Below, in pieces: positions 19,101-26,656 of a stretch of 64,000 bases of DNA. The DNA is taken from contig JANQPB010000036.1 in the NCBI GenBank assembly GCA_028285495.1, positions 1-64,000 on the forward strand. The letters are read 5' to 3'. Source of the stretch: Acidimicrobiales bacterium. Its GTDB lineage: Bacteria; Actinomycetota; Acidimicrobiia; Acidimicrobiales; SZUA-35. Numbering within the stretch: the first letter of the stretch is position 1; every line of letters begins with the position of its first letter. The notes below the pieces were generated by a model. It was not told where the DNA came from. It saw only the letters and a program-made list of their open reading frames with translations, and made no database searches. Both the position numbers and the translations under genes were made by a program.

Positions 19101-19307
19101 GTGCTCCGATCACTCCGAGGGTCTGCGACGAACGAGGCAACACCGGTGATCGTCCTCACCGCCGGGCCCGGCACGGTACCGACCGGGGCGCCGGTCCCCG
19201 ACCGGGTCATGACCAAGCCACTCGACATCGGCGCCTGCATCGAGGCCATCGACGAGCTTCTCGCATCACCGACCCCGGTCGAAGGCGCCGATCTGATCGA
19301 GCAGTGA
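16188..19307 (+). CDS. Hybrid sensor histidine kinase (GAF-PAS-HisKA-HATPase-REC)
   Basis: A soluble 1039-residue kinase with no membrane helix. From the ATG at 16188 the order is a receiver-like N-terminal region, then a degenerate kinase-like segment (SAHDLGQALSAINL at about 102-115 followed by a weak ATPase-like stretch to about 310), a GAF domain (about 333-480), a PAS domain (about 495-622), HisKA with SHELRTPLNAILGF (His652), HATPase with NLLGNAVKFTPPGG, DSGPGIP and GTGLGLSLS (about 765-881), and a C-terminal receiver with Asp961 in LLDIGLPDG. The intact kinase and receiver imply phosphorelay. The first HDL segment lacks the full ELRTP-type signature, so it may be a dimerisation relic or sensory module. 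It is divergent from a NarL-type regulator and convergent with, and overlapping, a single-domain receiver; the three probably form one pathway. Confidence 0.9.
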   Translation: MEETLVGTGQHGKREECRVVVGADEAAAARSAWPDAPIVALVDASDPTQAVLARGAGADVVVPTTDLAAGWRHDTPGLAVAISTATSLADRRRGRQTALERSAHDLGQALSAINLAAELATGATDASITGEPGPGATDRTAARAGRLLDQIQTQAKDAGIHGWRTAQLGSNRPAVLRPVRLSSLLHRVATVETDVVVYDSTASVSVLGDERRLEQLLEELVAYGRRASATQRIDVRHGPNGVLELTIRGTGTPRHRPADESAAADQDRHGLLEIGDLVTDLGGRLRVDRPDVGSGRAAATSVVRLELPILDKGASRSGGVKVPPDRMAIQANILEGVLRHAPLEESLEAIVTAIEQQLPGTKCSILLLDDQRCLNHGAGAGLPEPYRQAIDGVPIGYGQGSCGTSAYLARPVIASDVAHDPHWVDFRDVALTHGLRSCWSTPILAADGGAVLGTFAVYRSEVWEPDEVAVHLVSRFTYLAAIAIGHHRLFAALAESESRFRGAFDGVTAGMALVRLDGSFMMVNPALCTMLDAEADVLSDGNVLDLVAPSHRQRVAAGWRRLLGTADGDRYPGDRIDDEPPEVPIVAGRGAEPLWVSLRTTLITTDDGQQPYLHIEVRDVTASRRHAVERRAREAAEAANRAKSDLLALVSHELRTPLNAILGFAQVMKLIELDADQRAQSVDNILTAGQHLLDLINELLDLSQIEAGELSTSVEDLDADQVITEAVQIVQPLADSRAIALRAGLEAERSALAIARDLAPAERPTVLHADPQCVRQVLINLLGNAVKFTPPGGEVVVAIGRAADGMVRLNVVDSGPGIPADDLDGLFQPFRRLLPTSQPDAEGTGLGLSLSARLVDEMNGRIGVESSVGHGSCFWVDLPGRFGSGGISTARLASDESAPQLTSAEDTAAGVVLLVEDDPASVQVMTAALALRPDLDLRVAGTVGDAVAIARAEPLDAALLDIGLPDGSGWDVLRSLRGSATNEATPVIVLTAGPGTVPTGAPVPDRVMTKPLDIGACIEAIDELLASPTPVEGADLIEQ

Positions 19308-19646
19308 TTCGAGGTCGAACGGCTTCACCACCACCTCGTCGAAACCGCTCTCGATGGCGGTCGCTCGCTCGGACGGCGAGGCGGCTCCGGTGACGGCGAC
19401 CAGACCGATGCCCCGGTGATCGGGCTGCGACCGAACCTCCCTGGCCAGATCGTGACCATCCCTGCCGTCGCCGGTGGCGACGGGAAACGTGAGGTCGGAC
19501 AGGATCACGTCGGGACGGTCGCCGGCCAGTCGCGCCAGGGCGGCTGTCACGGTTGTCGCACTCGTGACCGAGTGTCCAAGCGAGGTGAGCGTGAGCCGCA
19601 TCAGGTCGAGGGTCGGGAGGTGGTCGTCGACTACCAGGATTCGCAT
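19266..19646 (-). CDS. Single-domain response regulator (CheY-like)
   Basis: A 126-residue receiver domain without output domain. It begins MRILVVDDHLPTLDL, has the phospho-acceptor Asp51 in VILSDLTFP, Thr in LVAVTGA and the conserved Lys in VVVKPFD. The ATG at 19646 follows a G-rich stretch that can serve as Shine-Dalgarno. It is convergent with the hybrid kinase and the two coding regions overlap by 42 bp at their 3' ends. It is likely a phosphorelay intermediate or diguanylate-free output partner of that kinase. Confidence 0.9.
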   Translation of the reverse strand: MRILVVDDHLPTLDLMRLTLTSLGHSVTSATTVTAALARLAGDRPDVILSDLTFPVATGDGRDGHDLAREVRSQPDHRGIGLVAVTGAASPSERATAIESGFDEVVVKPFDLESLLDQIGAFDRGR

Positions 19647-19849
19647 CCGCCGTCCCCCCGACCGCCCGCCGCTTCCTCGATCCGAGTCTAGGTGCTCGAC
19701 CGTCACCGAATCACCGCCCAGGGCCGGACCGGCTGACGCGAATGCACCCTGCCGGTGATGCGTACGGCAGGTTCGCCCCCGGTGGCCTCGTCCTAACGTC
19801 CGGAGCAACCGACTTCGGGACCTCATCGTCGAGACACAGGGGGAAAGTC

Positions 19850-20626
19850 GTGGGACGAGTTGATGGCAAGGTTGCACTGATCACCGGGGGCGCCAGAGGA
19901 CTTGGTGAGGCCACCGGCCGCACGATGGCCGACGAGGGCGCAACCGTCATCCTCAGCGACGTGCTCGACACCGAGGGCAACGCCCTGGCGCAATCGATCA
20001 ACGACGCCGGGGGCTCGGCCGAGTACATCCATCAGGATGTGACCGACGAGGCGGCGTGGGAGCAGACGGTGCAGGACATCATCGCCCGACATGGTCGACT
20101 CGACATCTGCGTCAACAACGCCGGTGTCGTGCTCGACGCCAACGTGGAGGACACCGAGCTCGAGGACTGGCGTTGGGTGAACGCCATCAACAGCGAAGCC
20201 GTCTTCCTCGGGACGAGGGCCGCGATCAAGGCGATGAAGGAACAGGATCCCCAGGGCGGGTCGATCGTCAACATCTCGTCGATCGCCGGACTGGTCGGGA
20301 TCGAGAACCTCGCCGCCTACAACGCCTCCAAGGGCGCCGTTCGCCTCTTCACCAAGTCCGCCGCGCTCCACACCGCCACCCAGGGCTACAACATCCGCAT
20401 CAACTCGGTTCACCCGAGCTACACCTGGACACCGATGGTTCAGCTCCTCGGCGACAACACCGGCGACCGCGACGCGTTCTTCGATGCGCTCGGTGAGGCT
20501 CATCCGATGGGCCGGCCCGGCGTGCCGATGGATGTGGCCTGGGGCGTGCTCTACCTGGCATCGGACGAGTCGACCTGGGTCACCGGCTCCGAGCTGGTCA
20601 TCGACGGGGGCATCACCGCTCGCTGA
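19850..20626 (+). CDS. Short-chain dehydrogenase/reductase
   Basis: A 258-residue classical SDR. It shows the NAD(P) glycine motif TGGARGLG, NNAG, the catalytic Ser in NISSIAG and the YNASK Tyr/Lys pair, with VHPSYTWTP after the active site and a C-terminal SELVIDGG. The closest subgroup by motif is the 3-alpha/20-beta-hydroxysteroid or cyclic-alcohol dehydrogenase-like group, but the substrate cannot be fixed. The start is the GTG at 19850, preceded by a ggggga Shine-Dalgarno. The open frame extends upstream to an ATG at 19742, but those residues are not SDR-like. Acidic Asp after strand 2 (LSDVLD) favours NAD+ over NADP+. Confidence 0.92.
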   Translation: MGRVDGKVALITGGARGLGEATGRTMADEGATVILSDVLDTEGNALAQSINDAGGSAEYIHQDVTDEAAWEQTVQDIIARHGRLDICVNNAGVVLDANVEDTELEDWRWVNAINSEAVFLGTRAAIKAMKEQDPQGGSIVNISSIAGLVGIENLAAYNASKGAVRLFTKSAALHTATQGYNIRINSVHPSYTWTPMVQLLGDNTGDRDAFFDALGEAHPMGRPGVPMDVAWGVLYLASDESTWVTGSELVIDGGITAR

Positions 20627-20657
20627 TCCTCGGTAGCTGGCGACCCCCGTGCCACCG

Positions 20658-21293
20658 CTACGACAGCCCGACGCTCTCCCCCGACGGCAGGACGATGGTG
20701 GCTGCGAGCGACGGCGGTCCGTCGGCGACGGTGATCCCGGCGCCGAGGCTGGCCACGGTTGCCCGCACCCGCTCGTCCGGGTGCGACACCTGGAGCGTCA
20801 CCAGCGACCCCATCGACGGTGCGGAGCGCGCCGGCGATGGGGTGTCGCCCCAGTCGATCACGAACGGGAGCAGGCCCGAGGCCGGAGGGGTCGGGTCACC
20901 GCCGTACGTCAACCGCCAACCCACCTCGGTCCCGTCGGGCTGGGTCCTGCTCATCGAGACGACGGGGCCGGGGGCGAAGCCGGCGTCGGCCATTCGTCCA
21001 GCCAGCTCGTCGATCGACTCGGTTCCCGTCGGACGGATGACGTAGCCGGCCAACCGGGGCGGCCGGTCCAGGTCGAGGCCGAACGGTCGCTCCCGCTCCG
21101 GTTCCGGTTGATCGGGGTCGATGGCCATGATCTCGAAGTAGGTGGCGTCGTCGAACGACAGCAGCGCGTTCCTGGTGCCGATGCCGGGGTGGGGTCCGCC
21201 GACGACAGCCGTCGCCCCGGTCGCCTCGGCGATCTGGCGGACCCCGGCGTCGAGGTCCCGGCTGGTGAACACCAGGTGGTCGATGGCCGCCAT
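20658..21293 (-). CDS. VOC/glyoxalase-like protein
   Basis: A 211-residue protein starting MAAIDHLVFTSRDLDAGVRQ, with the beta-alpha-beta-beta-beta pattern of the vicinal-oxygen-chelate superfamily (Glyoxalase_3-like), including RNALLSFDDATYFEIMAID. Such proteins bind a metal and act as dioxygenases, isomerases or lyases. The ATG overlaps the TGA of the upstream luciferase-like gene (ATGA at 21292-21295), so translation is coupled. It is the last gene of a four-gene operon (RidA, hydrolase, luciferase-like enzyme, VOC) and presumably acts on the same small-molecule pathway. Substrate unknown. Confidence 0.85.
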   Translation of the reverse strand: MAAIDHLVFTSRDLDAGVRQIAEATGATAVVGGPHPGIGTRNALLSFDDATYFEIMAIDPDQPEPERERPFGLDLDRPPRLAGYVIRPTGTESIDELAGRMADAGFAPGPVVSMSRTQPDGTEVGWRLTYGGDPTPPASGLLPFVIDWGDTPSPARSAPSMGSLVTLQVSHPDERVRATVASLGAGITVADGPPSLAATIVLPSGESVGLS

Positions 21294-22303
21294 CAGGACC
21301 CCGCCCGCGCCCCGGCGAAGGCCGGCAGCAGCTCGTCGACCAACCGTCGGAACTGCCCGTCCTGGTCCCACGAGGTGAGCCGGAGGGCGATCCGGGTGGC
21401 CCCGTCGTCACGCCACTCCCGCAGCTTGGCCAGGCAATCGTCGATCGTTCCCGCCGCGGTCCACGCCTCGGTCATCGTCTCGTCGAACACCGGGCCGTAG
21501 TAGGCCTCCAGGAAGCGGTGTGATTCCGCGAGGCACGCGCCGCGGTCGTCGCCGATGCTCACGTTGCCGTACACCGTGATCGGGAACCGCCCGGGATCCT
21601 TGCCCGCAGCCTCGAGATGGGGCACGAGCTGGCTCCGCAGACCGGGCAGCAGGCCGGGAGCGGGCGTCGCCACCATCCACCCGTCGGCCTTGGTGGCCAC
21701 CCGCTCCATCGAACGGCCGGCGAAGCGGGGATCGAACGGGTTGGCGGCGATGTGGATCGGACACGGGTCCTGGACCGGGCGGGGGAGGACGTGGACCCCC
21801 TGGTAGCGGTGGAAGTCCCCGTCCCAGTCGATCGGCTCTCCCCGCCAGAGCTCGCGCACCAGCGCCATGGTCTCGACCATCCGGGCCGGGCGGTCCTTGT
21901 TGCGGACGCCCCCGAAGTGACCGCCCTCGACGTTGGACGCGTCGCGTTCGGGGATGATGCCGGTGCAGGCCGCCAGCAGGGTTCGCCCACCCGACATCTG
22001 GTCCAGCGTGGCCCACTGGTAGGCCAACATCACCGGGTCCCGGACGGGGAAGCTGGCCATGCAGGCGACGCCGAGGAGCAGGTCGGACGTCGACGAGGCC
22101 AGAAAGGAGAGCAGACCGATCGACTCGGCCCGGTGCTTGGCCGTCACGCTGTCGCCAACGAACACCGAGTCGAAGTGGCCGCTGTCCTCGGCCCGGGCCC
22201 CGTAGGCCAACAGCTCGGGCAGGGTGCCGAGACCGAACAGGGCGCCTCGCTGGGGGATGATGAAGCCGAGGGTCGGGGTCGATGACTGGGTCGGGGTCGG
22301 CAT
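21293..22303 (-). CDS. LLM-class (luciferase-like) monooxygenase
   Basis: A 336-residue luciferase-like TIM-barrel enzyme. It begins MPTPTQSSTPTLGFIIPQRG, and has FDSVFVGDSVTAKHR, LLLGVACMASFPVRDPVMLA and a long insertion before the C-terminal barrel strands. FMN- or F420-dependent oxidation is expected. The start is fixed by GGAGG 7-8 nt upstream of the ATG at 22303. It is 5 bp downstream of an alpha/beta hydrolase gene and overlaps the next VOC gene. The trio LLM, RidA and hydrolase resembles RutA-RutC-RutD of pyrimidine breakdown in general composition, though this protein lacks obvious RutA length and motifs. Confidence 0.88.
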   Translation of the reverse strand: MPTPTQSSTPTLGFIIPQRGALFGLGTLPELLAYGARAEDSGHFDSVFVGDSVTAKHRAESIGLLSFLASSTSDLLLGVACMASFPVRDPVMLAYQWATLDQMSGGRTLLAACTGIIPERDASNVEGGHFGGVRNKDRPARMVETMALVRELWRGEPIDWDGDFHRYQGVHVLPRPVQDPCPIHIAANPFDPRFAGRSMERVATKADGWMVATPAPGLLPGLRSQLVPHLEAAGKDPGRFPITVYGNVSIGDDRGACLAESHRFLEAYYGPVFDETMTEAWTAAGTIDDCLAKLREWRDDGATRIALRLTSWDQDGQFRRLVDELLPAFAGARAGS

Positions 22304-22308
22304 GTCGG

Positions 22309-23109
22309 TCACCTCCGGAGTGGGACGATGAGGGATGTGAGCAGGTCGGGGTCCTCGGCGTAGGGCGTGTGGGTGGCGCCGTCGACGACCGTGAGCGAGA
22401 CCGACGACCGGGCGGCCAGGGAGCGGGCCACCCCGGCCAGCGGCGGGATGCCGTCCGACCCGATGGCGACGTAGAGCCGATCGGCCGCCGACGCCAGCGC
22501 TGCGGTGCCGGGCGACCAGGTGGTCAGCGACGGGAGATCGTCGCAACAGAACGCCTCCGCATTGCGGGCCTCGATCGAGCGGCGGGGCTCCGGCAGGCCG
22601 GCCAGTCCGTCGACCCGGCCCGTCGATCGGAGGAAGGTGTCGTAGCAGCCGGCCCAGTCGTCGCCGTTGGCGGCCCGGGCCTCGGCCACGGCCTGGCGCA
22701 TCGCCTCGCCGGCGGCAACGGCGTCCGGCGTCTCGGTCAGCAGCGCCGGCTCGTAGGCCAGCACGGCCAGGCAGCGCTCGGGATGGAGGCAGGCCAAGGC
22801 CAGGGCGACGACACCACCCGAGCTGCCACCGCACACGACCGCCGGGCCGTCGGCCAGGCGATCGAGCAGGGCGGCGGCATCGGCGGCGTGTTGCACGGCC
22901 GACCCCGCGCCGGCCACGGGCCACTCGTGGCGACCGGACCGGTTGGTCCCCCGGCGGTCGTAGCGGATCACGGTGAAGCTGCTGGCCAGGGCGTCCGACT
23001 GTTCGGCCCAGAGGTCGGCGTCCTCCGAACCGCCGTGCACGAGCAGGCAGGGCGGGCCCCGGCCCTCGCGCTCGACCCAGAGCTCGGTGCCGTTGACCGG
23101 GGTCCTCAC
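22309..23109 (-). CDS. Alpha/beta hydrolase
   Basis: A 266-residue alpha/beta-hydrolase-fold protein. The oxyanion region is LLVHGGSED, the nucleophile elbow GGSSGGVVAL gives the catalytic Ser at about 96, YDRRGTNRSG follows strand 4, an acidic residue lies after YVAIGSD, and the catalytic His is in VDGATHTPYAEDP. It is cytoplasmic, with no signal peptide. It lies 13 bp downstream of the RidA gene and 5 bp upstream of the luciferase-like gene. It could hydrolyse an ester, lactone, carbamate or aminoacrylate-type product of the neighbours; the sequence does not say which. Confidence 0.88.
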   Translation of the reverse strand: MRTPVNGTELWVEREGRGPPCLLVHGGSEDADLWAEQSDALASSFTVIRYDRRGTNRSGRHEWPVAGAGSAVQHAADAAALLDRLADGPAVVCGGSSGGVVALALACLHPERCLAVLAYEPALLTETPDAVAAGEAMRQAVAEARAANGDDWAGCYDTFLRSTGRVDGLAGLPEPRRSIEARNAEAFCCDDLPSLTTWSPGTAALASAADRLYVAIGSDGIPPLAGVARSLAARSSVSLTVVDGATHTPYAEDPDLLTSLIVPLRR

Positions 23110-23122
23110 GAGGTCGCCGGCT

Positions 23123-23518
23123 TCACGACGTCGGGCTCCTCCAGCCCTTCCTCGCCCGGACCTCGAGCTCGACCTTGATGCGCTCCTCCAGCAGCTCGGC
23201 GATCATCAGGGTGCCGGTCGGCTTGCCCGGGAAGGCGTTGGCCAACACGTCGAGCACGGCCGGCACGTCGGCCCGGTCCGACACGATGAGGAGGTACCCG
23301 TAGACCTCGGCCAGCGACGATCCGCACTCCTCGAGCGCCCCTGCGACGTTGCGCAGCGTCTGGCGGGCCTGCTCGCCCGGGTCGTCGGCCAGCTCCATCG
23401 TGGCGTAGTCGAACCCGGTGGTGCCGGACACGAAGACCCACTCGTCGTCGTGCAGGGCTCTGCTGTAGGAGTAGTTGCGTTCGAAGTCCGAGCCTGTCGA
23501 ATAGCGGTTCCACTCCAT
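23123..23518 (-). CDS. RidA-family (YjgF/YER057c/UK114) protein
   Basis: A 131-residue RidA-like protein with the order ERNYSYSRALHDDEWVFVSGTTG, then EQARQTLRNVAGALEECG and a C-terminal VYGYLLIVSDRADVPAV. Family members deaminate reactive enamines or imines, or act as partners in ring-cleavage pathways. The ATG at 23518 starts the operon; the much longer open frame upstream reads into the divergent gene and is not real. The intergenic gap to the divergent hydroxylase is under 40 bp. Confidence 0.88.
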   Translation of the reverse strand: MEWNRYSTGSDFERNYSYSRALHDDEWVFVSGTTGFDYATMELADDPGEQARQTLRNVAGALEECGSSLAEVYGYLLIVSDRADVPAVLDVLANAFPGKPTGTLMIAELLEERIKVELEVRARKGWRSPTS

Positions 23519-23555
23519 CGCGCCGGATCGTAGCAGGGTGCTAGCGTCGCGTTCC

Positions 23556-25019
23556 GTGGGAGCCGCGCTTGGGACGGTCGACGTCATCGGGGGTGGACCC
23601 GGTGGACTGTCCGCCGCCGCGCTGCTCAAACAGCTGGTCCCCGAGGCCGACGTGGTGGTCAGCGAGCGCAACCCGCCGAACGCCACCTTCGGCTTCGGTG
23701 TGGTCTTCTCGGCTGCCACCATGCGGGGCCTGGCCGCGGCCGCACCGGAGGTCCACGCGGCCCTGAGCGACCAGGCGGTGACCTGGGACGCGGTCGAGCT
23801 GCGGCTCCACGGTCGGGTCCACCGGTGCGGTGGCAACACGATGTCGGCCATCGCCCGGCGCGACCTGTTGGCCATCCTCGAGCGGTGGGCCGTCGAACGG
23901 GGGGTCGACCTCCACCACACGTCGCCCCGCAACGAGCTCGCCGATGACGCCGACCTGACCGTCGTGGCCTCGGGGGCCCGCTCCGAGCTGCGGGACCGGG
24001 CGGCCGAGGAGCTCGGCGCGACCTGGACCGACGCCGACGCCCGGTTCATCTGGTGCGGGACCGAGGCCCCCTTCGACGGGCTGACCTTCCCCTTCGTGCC
24101 GACCGAGTGGGGGGTGTTCGGGGCCCACGCCTACCCGATCGGCCGCGGGCTCTCGACGTTCATCGTCGAGTGCGACGTCGACACGTGGCGGGCCGCCGGG
24201 CTCGACGTCTTCGACGCCGACCAGGCGCCGGGGCCGAGCGACGAGGCCAGCCTCCGCCTGCTCGCCGACCTCTTCGCCGAGCACCTCGACGGCCACCCGC
24301 TGCTCGGCAACAACAGCCGTTGGGGGAGGTTCCGGACCTGGCGGGCCCGCCGCTGGGCCACCGATCGGGTGGCCTTCATCGGCGACGCCGTCCACACCGC
24401 CCACTTCTCGGTCGGGTCGGGAACGAAGATGGCCATGGAGGACGCCATCGCCCTCACCCAGGCCATCGCCGAGGCCGAGTCGGTCCCCGCCGCCCTCGAG
24501 CGGTTCCAGGAGGGACGCCTGGCCAGCGTCGAACGACTCCAGGACCTGGCCACCACCAGCCTCGACTGGTGGGAGCACTTCGCCGTGCTCCACGACCACC
24601 TGCCGTCGTGGCAGTTCGCCGTCAACTTCTTCACCAGGAGCGTGACGATGGCCAACCTCCAGCAACGGGACCCCGGCTTCGTCGAGGCGTCGCGCCGGGC
24701 CTGGGCCGAGGGCTCGGGCGGGCACGCCGTGCTCGACACCCCACTCGACACACCGGGCGGCACCGTGCACCGACGGGTGGGTCGGTTCGACGGGACCGCG
24801 GCCGAGCTGCCGGGCGCCCGCCTGGAGGAGGGGCCGACGCTCCGCATCGTCCGCGACGGCTCGGCGGCCCAGCGTCGTCGGCTGGCCGAGCAGGCCCGCT
24901 TCGACGGTGAGACGGTGGTGCTGGTCGAACCGACCGACCCGACCGTCGACCCCGACGACCTGGCCGAGACCCTGGTGCTCTCCGGTCGAGCCGATCTCGT
25001 GGCCTTCGATCCGTCATGA
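23556..25019 (+). CDS. FAD-dependent hydroxylase, salicylyl-CoA 5-hydroxylase-like
   Basis: A 487-residue flavoprotein of the aromatic hydroxylase type. It has the dinucleotide fold VDVIGGGPGGLSAAALL, then ARRDLLAILERWA, and the second FAD motif AFIGDAVHTAHFSVGSGTKMA. This last motif, with HFSVGSGT, is characteristic of the anthraniloyl-CoA/salicylyl-CoA hydroxylase branch rather than ordinary phenol hydroxylases. It is the first gene of a coupled operon: its TGA overlaps the ATG of an aryl-AMP/CoA ligase (ATGA), which in turn overlaps gentisate dioxygenase. Expected reaction: 5-hydroxylation of salicylyl-CoA to gentisyl-CoA. GTG codons at 23538 and 23556 are both possible starts. Confidence 0.82.
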   Translation: MGAALGTVDVIGGGPGGLSAAALLKQLVPEADVVVSERNPPNATFGFGVVFSAATMRGLAAAAPEVHAALSDQAVTWDAVELRLHGRVHRCGGNTMSAIARRDLLAILERWAVERGVDLHHTSPRNELADDADLTVVASGARSELRDRAAEELGATWTDADARFIWCGTEAPFDGLTFPFVPTEWGVFGAHAYPIGRGLSTFIVECDVDTWRAAGLDVFDADQAPGPSDEASLRLLADLFAEHLDGHPLLGNNSRWGRFRTWRARRWATDRVAFIGDAVHTAHFSVGSGTKMAMEDAIALTQAIAEAESVPAALERFQEGRLASVERLQDLATTSLDWWEHFAVLHDHLPSWQFAVNFFTRSVTMANLQQRDPGFVEASRRAWAEGSGGHAVLDTPLDTPGGTVHRRVGRFDGTAAELPGARLEEGPTLRIVRDGSAAQRRRLAEQARFDGETVVLVEPTDPTVDPDDLAETLVLSGRADLVAFDPS

Positions 25020-26656
25020 GCGATCGGCTGGCCTGGGAGGCCGAGCGCCTCGCCCCCTGGCCGCCGGAGACCGTCGATCGCTACCGGGCGGCCGGGGTGT
25101 GGGCCGACCGCACGCTGTTCGACCTGCTGACCGACTCGGCGTCGTCGACCCCGGATGCCGTCGCCGTGGTCGACGACGACACGACGCTGACCTACCGCCA
25201 GCTGGTCGACGCTACGCTGCGGGTGGCCGGCGGCCTGCGTCGGCTCGGTCTCGACCGGGGCGATGCCGTCGTCGTGCAACTCCCGAACACGGCCGAGTTC
25301 GTCATCACCGTGTTCGCCTGCTTCCGGGCCGGGGTGCGTCCGGTCCTGGCCCTGCCGGCCCTCCGCGACCGGGAGCTCGTCCACCTCGCCACCACGTCGG
25401 AGGCCGCGGCGGCCGTCGTCCCGGCACAGTGGCGTGGCCACGACCACGAGGCGATGGCCCACCGCCTGACCGCCGCCGTGCCCACCATCGGCACCGTCGT
25501 CGTGACCGGGGCGTCCGAGCACCACGACAGCGTGCCCTTCGACCGGCTCGCGGCCGGCGAGGCCGATCGCGGACCGCAACCGCCAGCGTCGGACGTCGCC
25601 CTCTTCCTCCTGTCCGGCGGGACCACCGGCCTGCCGAAGCTCATCCCCCGCACCCACGACGACTACGTCTACAACGCCATCGTCAGCGCCGACATCTGCC
25701 GGCTGGACGCAGACGACCGCTACCTCGTCGTGCTCCCGGCCGGGCACAACTTCCCCCTCGGCTGCCCCGGCATCGTCGGCACCTTGGCGCGGGGTGGCGC
25801 GGTCGTCATGGCCCCGTCGCCGGAGGCGTCCGCCGCCCTGGCCGCCATCGAGCGCCACGGCATCACCGTGACCGCGGCCGTGCCGGCGGTGGCCCAGCGC
25901 TGGCTCGACGGCGCCGGCGAGACCGCAGCCGGCGCCGCCGACCGGCGAGCGACGTGGCGGCTGCTCCAGGTCGGCGGGTCGAGGCTGGCCGACGAGATCG
26001 CCCGTCAGGTCGAGCCGACGCTCGGCTGCCGGCTGCAGCAGGTCTTCGGGATGGCCGAGGGCCTCCTCAACTTCACCCGCCACGACGACCCGGACGAGGT
26101 GGTGTCGGCAACCCAGGGCCGGCCGGCCAGCGAGCACGACGAGGTCCGCATCCTCGACGGCCTCGGCCGAGCCGTGACCCCCGGGCAGGTCGGCGAGCTG
26201 TGGACCAGGGGGCCCTACACGATCCGGGGCTACTTCAACGCCGGGGCCCACAACCGCACCGCCTTCGCCGACGGCTGGTACCGGACCGGCGACCTCGTCC
26301 GTCTCGGGGCCGGCGGCAATCTGGTGGTCGAGGGTCGATCGAAGGACCAGATCAACCGGGGTGGCGAGAAGATCTCGGCCGAGGAGATCGAGAACCTGGC
26401 CTACGGGTTGCCGGCCGTCGAACTGGCGGCGGCGGTGTCCGTCCCCGATCCCGACCTCGGCGAGCGGGTCGGCCTCTGCGTCGTCCTCCGCCCGGGCTCG
26501 ACCCTCAGCCTCGACGAGGTCCGGGCCCACTTCGCCGCCAGCGAGGTCGCCCGCTTCAAGTACCCCGAGCGCCTGGAAATCTACGAGGATCTCCCGTTGA
26601 CCAACGTCGGCAAGGTCGACAAGGCTCGTCTGCGAGCCGACCTGGAGGAGCGATGA
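25016..26656 (+). CDS. Aryl acid AMP ligase / salicylate-CoA ligase-like (EntE/DhbE type)
   Basis: A 546-residue adenylate-forming enzyme of the 2,3-dihydroxybenzoate/salicylate-AMP ligase group. Diagnostic features are LLSGGTTGLPKLIPRTHDDY (phosphate loop, about 198-212), PAGHNFPLG (aryl-acid pocket Asn region), QVFGMAEGLLNFTR, WYRTGDLVR, SKDQINRGGEKISAEEIE and the C-terminal LTNVGKVDKARL with the catalytic Lys. It overlaps the hydroxylase by ATGA and the dioxygenase by ATGA. No siderophore synthetase is near, so activation of salicylate for degradation is a better reading than siderophore assembly. Equivalent genes in the Streptomyces sdg pathway are sdgA/sdgB. Confidence 0.88.
   Translation: MSDRLAWEAERLAPWPPETVDRYRAAGVWADRTLFDLLTDSASSTPDAVAVVDDDTTLTYRQLVDATLRVAGGLRRLGLDRGDAVVVQLPNTAEFVITVFACFRAGVRPVLALPALRDRELVHLATTSEAAAAVVPAQWRGHDHEAMAHRLTAAVPTIGTVVVTGASEHHDSVPFDRLAAGEADRGPQPPASDVALFLLSGGTTGLPKLIPRTHDDYVYNAIVSADICRLDADDRYLVVLPAGHNFPLGCPGIVGTLARGGAVVMAPSPEASAALAAIERHGITVTAAVPAVAQRWLDGAGETAAGAADRRATWRLLQVGGSRLADEIARQVEPTLGCRLQQVFGMAEGLLNFTRHDDPDEVVSATQGRPASEHDEVRILDGLGRAVTPGQVGELWTRGPYTIRGYFNAGAHNRTAFADGWYRTGDLVRLGAGGNLVVEGRSKDQINRGGEKISAEEIENLAYGLPAVELAAAVSVPDPDLGERVGLCVVLRPGSTLSLDEVRAHFAASEVARFKYPERLEIYEDLPLTNVGKVDKARLRADLEER

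Noticed and set aside
25016..26656. Siderophore biosynthesis ligase
   Set aside because: The enzyme is EntE-like, but no isochorismate genes, carrier protein or NRPS are near, and coupling to a hydroxylase and gentisate dioxygenase points to degradation.
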